Assembly (NCBI GenBank): GCA_036382905.1
Contig: DASVPL010000255.1
Location: forward strand, 1 to 10,741
From: AC-37 sp036382905
GTDB lineage: Bacteria; Actinomycetota; Thermoleophilia; Solirubrobacterales; Thermoleophilaceae
DNA length: 10,741 nt
Direction: 5' to 3'
The notes under the pieces are model-generated. The model was not told the DNA's origin, did no database searches, and saw only the letters and a program-made list of their open reading frames with translations. Numbering within the stretch: position 1 is the stretch's first letter; each line of letters starts with the position of its first letter. The translations under genes and the position numbers were made by a program. Below, piece after piece: positions 6,533-10,741 of this stretch.

Positions 6533-9142
6533 ATGCCTTCGCAAGCCGCGCGCTGGACCTGCAAGCCCTACTCGGTGGCAGCCGCCGAGCGGATCGCGCA
6601 CGATCTGGACGTATCCCCGCCCGTCGCCACGGTGCTCGTCCGGCGCGGATACGCCACGCCCGAGGCCGCGCGGGAGTTCATCGAGGCGGGTGACCGGCAC
6701 AATCCGCGCGCGTTCGCGGGGATCGATGTCGCATGCAGCCTCATCCTCGACCACGTGCGGCGCGGGTCGCCGATCGTGGTCCACGGCGACTACGACGTCG
6801 ACGGCGTCTGTTCGACCGCGATCGTGCTCGGCGTGCTGCGCCGCCTCGGCGCCGACCCGCGCTGGCACATCCCCGCGCGCGAGGACGGCTACGGGCTGTC
6901 GACGGCGACGGTCGAGCGGCTCGCCGCGAGCGGCGCGGGCCTGATCGTCACGACGGACTGTGCGGTCGGCGCGGTGGAGGAGGTGGCGCGTGCGCGCGAG
7001 CTGGGGGTGGACGTGGTCGTCACCGACCACCACCGGCCCGGCGAGGTGCTGCCCGACTGCCCGATCGTCCACCCGGTGATCTGCGGCTACCCGTTCCCGG
7101 ACCTGTGCGCCGCCGGGGTCGCGCACAAGCTCGCGGAGGCGCTCCTGACCAGGGCGGGGGCCGACCCGGCGGGCGCGGATGCCGACCTCGACCTGGTCGC
7201 CCTCGCGACGGTCGCCGACGTGGTGTCGCTCACCGGCGAGAACCGCCGGCTCGTCCGCGACGGCCTGCGCGCGATGGCTCGCACCGAGCGCCCCGGGCTG
7301 CGCGCGCTGATGCGCGTCGCGTCGGTCGATCTCGGCGGCGTGACCGAGCACGCGCTCGGGTTCCGGCTCGGACCGCGGCTGAACGCGGCGGGGCGGCTCG
7401 CGCGCGCGGAGGCCGCCCTCGAGCTGCTGATGACGCGTGACGAGGGACGCGCCGAGGAGGTCGCGCGCGAGCTCGACGAGCTCAACCGGCGCCGTCAGGA
7501 CACCGAGACCCGCATCCTCTTCGGCGCCGAGGCCGCGCGGGCCGAGCACCCGGATGCGCCGGCGTACGTGCTCGCGGGGGAGGGGTGGCATCCCGGCGTG
7601 ATCGGGATCGTGGCCTCGCGGATGGTCGAGCGCTACCACCGCCCGTGCGTGATGATCGCCCTCGACGGCAACGACGGGAAGGGGTCCGGGCGCAGCATCT
7701 CCGCCTTCGACCTGCACGCCGGGCTCGGCGCCTGCGCCCCGCACCTGCGCCGGTTCGGAGGCCACCGTGCCGCGGCCGGGCTCGAGATCGACGCGGGGGC
7801 CGTCGACGCCTTCCGCGACGCCTTCATCGCCCACGCCTCCACGAAGCTCTCGCCGAGCGACCTCGTGCGCGTGGAGCGGATCGACGCGGTGGTGGGCGCC
7901 GACGCCGTCGGTACCGCCCTCGCCGAGGAGCTCGAGCGGCTCGGACCGTTCGGGCACGGCAACCCGCAGCCGGCGCTGCTCGTGCCGGCCACGCGCGTGA
8001 GCGAGGTGCGCGGGATGGGGGACGAGGACCAGCACTCGCGGCTCACGATCGCCTCGGGCGGGGGCGCGCGGGCCCGTGCGGTGGCGTTCCGCACGTCGCC
8101 GGGGGCGCTGAACGCGGAGCCGGACGCGCGCTACGACGCCGCCGTGCGCCTCGAGCTCAACGAGTGGAACGGCACCGTGGAGCCGCGCCTGGTGGTGCGG
8201 AGCCTGTGCCCGACCGAACGCGGCGACTGCCGGCCGCTACTGGCCGAGGACGACTTCTGGACCGAGTTCGCGCGCGAGCTCGAGGCGGAGCCCGGCGGCT
8301 TCGCCAACCATCCCGCCGCTCCGGCAGCGCCGGCCCCCGGGGCCTCCGCCCCACACACCGCGGCTGCGCCCCCGCCGGCGCCCGGCGGCTTCGCCGAGCA
8401 CCCCGCCGGTGCCGTGCCCGCCGGCGCGGCTCCGCGGACCGTGCGCGACCGGCGCGGTGAGGGGTTCGCGGGCGTCGCCGGTGACGTGCTTTCGAGCGGC
8501 GAGTCCGTGGCGATCCTCTGCGCGGACGTCGCGCGGCGGCGCCCGGGACTGGAGGCGATCGTGGCCGGCATCGCGCGTGCCGTGAGCGGCGGCCACGAGG
8601 ATGAGAGCCGCTGCCCGGCGCTCATCTCCTGGGACGCGCTCGCCGCCGACCCCGCTTGCGCACGCGAGCACGCCCACCTGATCGCACTCGACCCGCCGCG
8701 CACGCTGGCCGGCGAGCACCTGCTGGCTACGGCGCCCGCGCCGGCCGGCGGCGGCTTCGTCCACCTCGCCTGGGGCGCCGCGGAGGCCGAGTTCGCGCTG
8801 GCCAGCGCGCGACACGACCTGGACCTGCGCCCGCACGCGACCGCGATCTACCGCGACCTGCGCGCGACCGGGCCGTGCGCCGGCCGCCAGCTCGAATCGC
8901 TGCTGCGAGGCCCCGGCCCGCATCCGCGCGCGGCTGCTCTGTGTGCCCGCGCGATGCGCGTGCTGGTGGAGCTGGGACTGGCGGCCTGTGAGCCGACACC
9001 GGCGGGCGGCTTCGCTGCGCGCGTGAGCGAGGCGGCCCGCACGGAGCTCGACCGCTCGCCGACCTACCGCGCCAGCGCGCAGCGCCTGGCCGAAGCCGAG
9101 CGCGAGCTCGCGGCCGCGGCGGCGATAAGCCGCGCGGCCTGA
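6533..9142 (+). CDS. recJ: Single-stranded-DNA-specific exonuclease RecJ with long C-terminal extension
   Basis: RecJ degrades single-stranded DNA 5' to 3' with Mn/Mg ions in RecF-type recombination and repair. From ATG 6533 the protein is 869 residues. The DHH phosphoesterase core shows DYDVDG (86-91), TTDCAV (140-145), TDHH (164-167), LATVAD (224-229) and RLGPRLNAAGR (278-288). DHHA1 motifs follow: EGWHPGVIGIVASR (350-363), GSGRSISAFD (384-393) and GGHRAAAG (409-416). The OB fold includes LGPFGHGNP (470-478). A Pro/Ala linker (about 583-640) repeats PGGFA(N/E)HPA at 587-595 and 617-625. The rest (about 655-869) has a Rossmann-like part (VAILCADV, HLIALDPP) and a winged-helix-like part, resembling the RecJ C-terminal domains of some other phyla, and ends in an Ala-rich helix. 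GTG 6497 would add 12 residues; ATG was preferred because the residues before it are not family-like. Neither start has a good ribosome-binding site. Confidence 0.95.
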   Translation: MPSQAARWTCKPYSVAAAERIAHDLDVSPPVATVLVRRGYATPEAAREFIEAGDRHNPRAFAGIDVACSLILDHVRRGSPIVVHGDYDVDGVCSTAIVLGVLRRLGADPRWHIPAREDGYGLSTATVERLAASGAGLIVTTDCAVGAVEEVARARELGVDVVVTDHHRPGEVLPDCPIVHPVICGYPFPDLCAAGVAHKLAEALLTRAGADPAGADADLDLVALATVADVVSLTGENRRLVRDGLRAMARTERPGLRALMRVASVDLGGVTEHALGFRLGPRLNAAGRLARAEAALELLMTRDEGRAEEVARELDELNRRRQDTETRILFGAEAARAEHPDAPAYVLAGEGWHPGVIGIVASRMVERYHRPCVMIALDGNDGKGSGRSISAFDLHAGLGACAPHLRRFGGHRAAAGLEIDAGAVDAFRDAFIAHASTKLSPSDLVRVERIDAVVGADAVGTALAEELERLGPFGHGNPQPALLVPATRVSEVRGMGDEDQHSRLTIASGGGARARAVAFRTSPGALNAEPDARYDAAVRLELNEWNGTVEPRLVVRSLCPTERGDCRPLLAEDDFWTEFARELEAEPGGFANHPAAPAAPAPGASAPHTAAAPPPAPGGFAEHPAGAVPAGAAPRTVRDRRGEGFAGVAGDVLSSGESVAILCADVARRRPGLEAIVAGIARAVSGGHEDESRCPALISWDALAADPACAREHAHLIALDPPRTLAGEHLLATAPAPAGGGFVHLAWGAAEAEFALASARHDLDLRPHATAIYRDLRATGPCAGRQLESLLRGPGPHPRAAALCARAMRVLVELGLAACEPTPAGGFAARVSEAARTELDRSPTYRASAQRLAEAERELAAAAAISRAA
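8291..8408 (+). repeat. In-frame 90-base direct repeat inside recJ linker
   Basis: CCCGGCGGCTTCGCC occurs identically at 8291-8305 and 8381-8395, and the similarity continues through the following CCCGCCG. The offset is exactly 90 bases (30 codons), so the protein gains two PGGFA(N/E)HPA peptides separated by a Pro/Ala-rich spacer. It looks like either a degenerate 30-residue unit duplication or two copies of a short binding peptide. Confidence 0.6.
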
Positions 9143-9155
9143 CCGAGCGAGCCGC
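9134..9155 (+). terminator. First of two tandem near-identical hairpins, spanning the recJ stop
   Basis: Bases 9134-9141 pair with 9148-9155 around the loop ACCGAG, with one C/A mismatch and one G·U wobble. The recJ TGA (9140-9142) lies at the top of the stem and start of the loop. The 22-base segment is repeated with a single change at 9161-9182, a period of 27 bases. Confidence 0.45.
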
Positions 9156-9159
9156 CCGC

Positions 9160-9183
9160 AGCGGCCTGACCGAGCGGGCCGCT
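9160..9183 (+). terminator. Likely recJ terminator (second tandem hairpin)
   Basis: AGCGGCCTG (9160-9168) pairs with CGGGCCGCT (9175-9183) through nine pairs including one G·U, with the loop ACCGAG, and TT continues directly after the stem. This is the better-formed copy of the tandem repeat: the mismatch present in the first hairpin is a proper C-G pair here. It lies 17 bases after the recJ stop, so it is the best candidate for ending recJ transcription. Confidence 0.55.
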
Positions 9184-9224
9184 TTGGCGACCGGTCGCTT
9201 TCGTCCGCCGGCCGCGTCGCCACA

Positions 9225-9244
9225 CCTTCGGCAGCAACCGAAGG
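9225..9244. repeat. Small inverted repeat with an alternative pairing
   Basis: CCTTCGG (9225-9231) pairs with CCGAAGG (9238-9244) across a six-base loop. An alternative hairpin, CAACC/GGTTG (9235-9239 with 9244-9248, loop GAAG), uses some of the same bases. It sits between the recJ terminator and the large palindrome and may simply be part of a bidirectional termination region. Confidence 0.35.
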
Positions 9245-9250
9245 GTTGAG

Positions 9251-9301
9251 TCGACATTCCTGACTTTGCCACCCATACGGAGGCAAAGTCAGGACTGTCG
9301 G
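9251..9301. repeat. Large palindrome in the convergent recJ/epimerase gap
   Basis: Bases 9251-9270 pair with 9282-9301. The inner 13 pairs are perfect, with core CCTGACTTTGCC against GGCAAAGTCAGG. One T/C mismatch then separates a further five perfect pairs and a terminal wobble. The loop is 11 bases (9271-9281). The surrounding 60 bases (9241-9300) are only about 53% G+C, against roughly 75% around them, so the element stands out in composition as well as structure. Neither arm is followed by a T-run. Candidates are a bidirectional terminator, a dispersed REP-like or MITE-like repeat, or a protein-binding site. Confidence 0.7.
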
Positions 9302-9349
9302 GTCTGCGGCCGCCGTGGCCGCGCCGGCGGTCGGGGCCGAATGTGGCCC

Positions 9350-9367
9350 GCCGCCGCCCCCGGCGGC
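9350..9367 (-). terminator. Hairpin just after the epimerase stop
   Basis: Bases 9350-9356 and 9361-9367 form a perfect seven-pair G-C stem with a four-base loop. On the minus strand it begins 3 bases after the epimerase TGA (9372-9370). A second short stem, GGGCC/GGCCC (9334-9338 with 9345-9349), follows. No T-run is present. It may be a U-less terminator; high GC makes confidence modest. Confidence 0.4.
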
Positions 9368-9369
9368 CG

Positions 9370-10440
9370 TCAGGCGCCGAAGGCGTCGATCACGTCGCGG
9401 ATTCGCTCGCCGGCGCGGCCGCCGCCGTATAGGTCGGGGTGGTCCGCCGGCGGCGGGCGGTCGAGCGCCGCCTGCGCCGCCGCGGCGTCGAGGTCCACGA
9501 GTACGTTCCAGCCGGTCTCGACCGTCTCGACCCACTCCGTCGTGTCGCGCAGCGTCACGCACGGCACCTCGACGAGGTACGCCTCCTTCTGGAGCCCACC
9601 GGAGTCGGTGACCACCGCGCGGGCGCCGATGGCGAGCGCCAGCAGCTCCACGTAGCCGACGGGGGCCGAGAGATGCACGCCCGGCGCCTCCTCGAGCGCG
9701 GCGAGCAGCCCGGCGGCCTCCAGCCGCGCCCGCGTGCGCGGGTGCACCGGGAACACCAGTGGCCGCGGCAGCGAGAGCAGCAGCTCCACGAGCATCGCGA
9801 GCCGCTCCGGCGCGTCCACGTTCCCGGCGCGGTGGGCGGTTACGAGCAGATAGCCGCCCGGCTCGACGCCGAACCCCTCGAGCACGTCGCTGCGCGACCG
9901 CGCGACCCGCGCCGTCGCCAGCGCGACGTCAGCCATCGCGTCGCCCACCAGGTGCACGCCCGCCTCGATCCCCTCGCGAGCGAGGTTCGCGATCGCCGTC
10001 TCGGTCGAGCACAGGAGCAGGTCGCTCGCGTGGTCGGTCAGCACCCGGTTCAGCTCCTCCGGCATCGCTCGGTCGAACGAGCGCATCCCGGCCTCCACAT
10101 GCGCCACCGGCACCCGCGCCTGTGCCGCGGCCAGCGCGCCCGCGAGCGTCGAGTTCGTGTCGCCGTAGACGAGGACGAGCGCCGGCTCGATCTCGCGCAG
10201 AACCCCCTCGAGCGCCTCGAGCATCCGCGCGGTCTGCACGGCTGCGGCCCCCGAGCCAACCCCGAGCTGGCGATCGGGCGCCGGGATCGGCAGCTCGTCG
10301 AAGAACACCCGCGACATCTCGTCGTCGTAGTGCTGGCCGGTGTGCACCAGCACCTCGTCGTGGTGCTCGCGCAACAGCCGCGAAACCGCTGCCGCCTTCA
10401 CGAACTGAGGGCGGTTTCCCACGACGGTCGCGACGCGCAT
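9370..10440 (-). CDS. Non-hydrolysing UDP-sugar 2-epimerase, WbpI/WlbD-like (WecB family)
   Basis: This family inverts C2 of UDP-N-acetyl amino sugars in the cytoplasm, supplying ManNAc-type sugars for surface polysaccharides. The 356-residue protein has GNRPQFVKAA (8-17), LVHTGQHYD (31-39), LGVGSG (59-64), VYGDTNSTLAGA (91-102), HVEAGMRSFDRAMPEE (114-129), TAHRAGN (201-207), PVHPRT (231-236), TDSGGLQKEAY (278-288) and RDTTEW (298-303). RPQF instead of RPE, LGVGSG and RSFDRAMPEE resemble WbpI/WlbD, which act on UDP-2,3-diacetamido glucuronate, more than housekeeping WecB. This is from memory of the families. TAHRAGN has Gly where many members have Glu (HRAEN). Start ATG 10440-10438 gives the expected N-terminus; the open frame runs further upstream, but those residues are antisense to the aminotransferase. 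There is no ribosome-binding site. It is divergent from the aminotransferase with a 27-base gap. Confidence 0.92.
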   Translation of the reverse strand: MRVATVVGNRPQFVKAAAVSRLLREHHDEVLVHTGQHYDDEMSRVFFDELPIPAPDRQLGVGSGAAAVQTARMLEALEGVLREIEPALVLVYGDTNSTLAGALAAAQARVPVAHVEAGMRSFDRAMPEELNRVLTDHASDLLLCSTETAIANLAREGIEAGVHLVGDAMADVALATARVARSRSDVLEGFGVEPGGYLLVTAHRAGNVDAPERLAMLVELLLSLPRPLVFPVHPRTRARLEAAGLLAALEEAPGVHLSAPVGYVELLALAIGARAVVTDSGGLQKEAYLVEVPCVTLRDTTEWVETVETGWNVLVDLDAAAAQAALDRPPPADHPDLYGGGRAGERIRDVIDAFGA

Positions 10441-10467
10441 CAGGCGGCCGGTACAGTAGCGGCGCCA
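10441..10467. promoter_or_regulatory. Candidate shared divergent promoter with a symmetric -10 element
   Basis: Only 27 bases separate the two divergent start codons. Near the middle, TACAGT (10452-10457) on the plus strand and TACTGT (10458-10453) on the minus strand both fit the -10 pattern TAnnnT and overlap within TACAGTA. They end 10 bases before the aminotransferase GTG and 12 bases before the epimerase ATG. Transcription from either would therefore begin only a few bases before, or at, the start codon, consistent with the missing ribosome-binding sites. Any -35 elements would lie inside the opposite coding region; none is obvious. Confidence 0.4.
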
Positions 10468-10741
10468 GTGGCCGTCCCCCTCTTCGCGAGCTCGCTCGAG
10501 CCCCACCACGACGCGCTGGTCGAGCGGATGGCGGCCGTGGTTCGCTCGGGCCGCTACATCCTCGGCCCGGAGGTTCGCGCCTTCGAGGACGAGTACGCGA
10601 CGTACCTCGGCGCCCGCCACTGCGTGGGGGTGGCGAACGGCACCGACGCGCTGACGATCGCCCTGCGGGCGCTCGGGGTCGGCCCCGGCGACGAGGTCGT
10701 GTGCCCGTCGTTCACCTTCTACGCGACCGCCGAGGCCATCG
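10468..10741 (+). CDS. DegT/DnrJ/EryC1/StrS aminotransferase, N-terminal part (runs off window)
   Basis: These PLP-dependent enzymes transfer an amino group from glutamate to a keto sugar nucleotide, or act as dehydratases in some branches. The visible 91 residues begin MAVPLFASSLEPHHDAL and contain SGRYILGPEVRAFEDEYATYLGARHC, then GVANGTDALTIALRALGVGPGDEV and PSFTFYATAEAI, all hallmark segments of the family's cofactor-binding large domain. The catalytic lysine lies further on and is not in the window. GTG 10468 places the N-terminus as expected for the family, and no other start codon lies nearby upstream in frame. There is no ribosome-binding site. The WbpI-like neighbour makes a WbpE/WlbC-like 3-aminotransferase of UDP-2,3-diacetamido uronic acid synthesis plausible, but DegT substrates cannot be read from this fragment. 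Confidence 0.92.
   Translation, partial: MAVPLFASSLEPHHDALVERMAAVVRSGRYILGPEVRAFEDEYATYLGARHCVGVANGTDALTIALRALGVGPGDEVVCPSFTFYATAEAI

Noticed and set aside
6194..9562. Long minus-strand open frames opposite recJ (about 613 and 441 codons)
   Set aside because: Low-complexity Arg/Asp-rich translations with no motifs, antisense to a well-supported RecJ; shadow frames.
9266..9655. Plus-strand open frame running from the large palindrome into the epimerase
   Set aside because: It begins in the palindrome loop and is antisense to the epimerase; Arg/Ser/Pro-rich, with no motif.
10441..10620. Extending the epimerase N-terminus by 60 residues
   Set aside because: The extra residues do not resemble the family. 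The conserved MRVATVVGNRPQF start fits ATG 10440, and the extension lies antisense to the aminotransferase coding region.
1..10741. CRISPR array, tRNA or rRNA, insertion-sequence ends, phage genes
   Set aside because: No regularly spaced repeats, cloverleaf, transposase or integrase motifs, or phage proteins were seen on either strand.

Overview
The window is GC-rich (roughly three quarters G+C by eye) and densely packed. Genes overlap by 1 to 4 bases within operons, and GTG/TTG starts are frequent. The gene order ruvC-ruvA-ruvB, then a zinc-ribbon/PAS protein, a single-chain SecD-SecF and a RecJ with a long C-terminal extension suggests a high-GC actinobacterium, most likely of the Thermoleophilia/Solirubrobacterales type. 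That placement is inference from gene order and composition; there is no rRNA or other marker here to prove it.

Layout. 1-95 may hold the last codons of an upstream gene, followed by a hairpin (103-147). 197-2330 is the Holliday-junction operon ruvC-ruvA-ruvB, with each start overlapping the previous stop. After a 59-base gap with phased TAGGC motifs, 2390-6413 is a second run of overlapping genes: the zinc-ribbon/PAS protein, SecDF and a small membrane protein. A short GC-rich gap with a strong hairpin leads to recJ (6533-9142). recJ converges on a minus-strand UDP-sugar 2-epimerase (9370-10440). The 227-base convergent gap is the most structured non-coding DNA in the window: tandem near-identical hairpins at the recJ stop, a smaller hairpin, a palindrome of about 20 bp in a local AT-rich island, and a hairpin after the epimerase stop. 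Only 27 bases separate the epimerase start from a divergent DegT-family aminotransferase (10468 to the window end), and a self-complementary -10-like element sits between them.

How the genes work together. RuvABC migrates and cuts Holliday junctions. RecJ is a 5'-3' single-strand exonuclease that feeds RecF-type recombination and repair. SecDF drives the late, ion-coupled steps of Sec protein export. The epimerase resembles WbpI/WlbD more than WecB, and the aminotransferase resembles WbpE/WlbC. Together they suggest the edge of a cell-surface polysaccharide cluster making a 2,3-diacetamido uronic acid sugar nucleotide or a relative.

Most of this is core-genome content, and I do not see a clearly new multi-gene system. 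The items most worth a second look are the intergenic palindrome at 9251-9301, the shared divergent promoter candidate at 10441-10467, the conserved-looking zinc-ribbon/PAS gene coupled to secDF, the SecDF insert and tail, and the repeat-bearing linker and C-terminal domain of RecJ.
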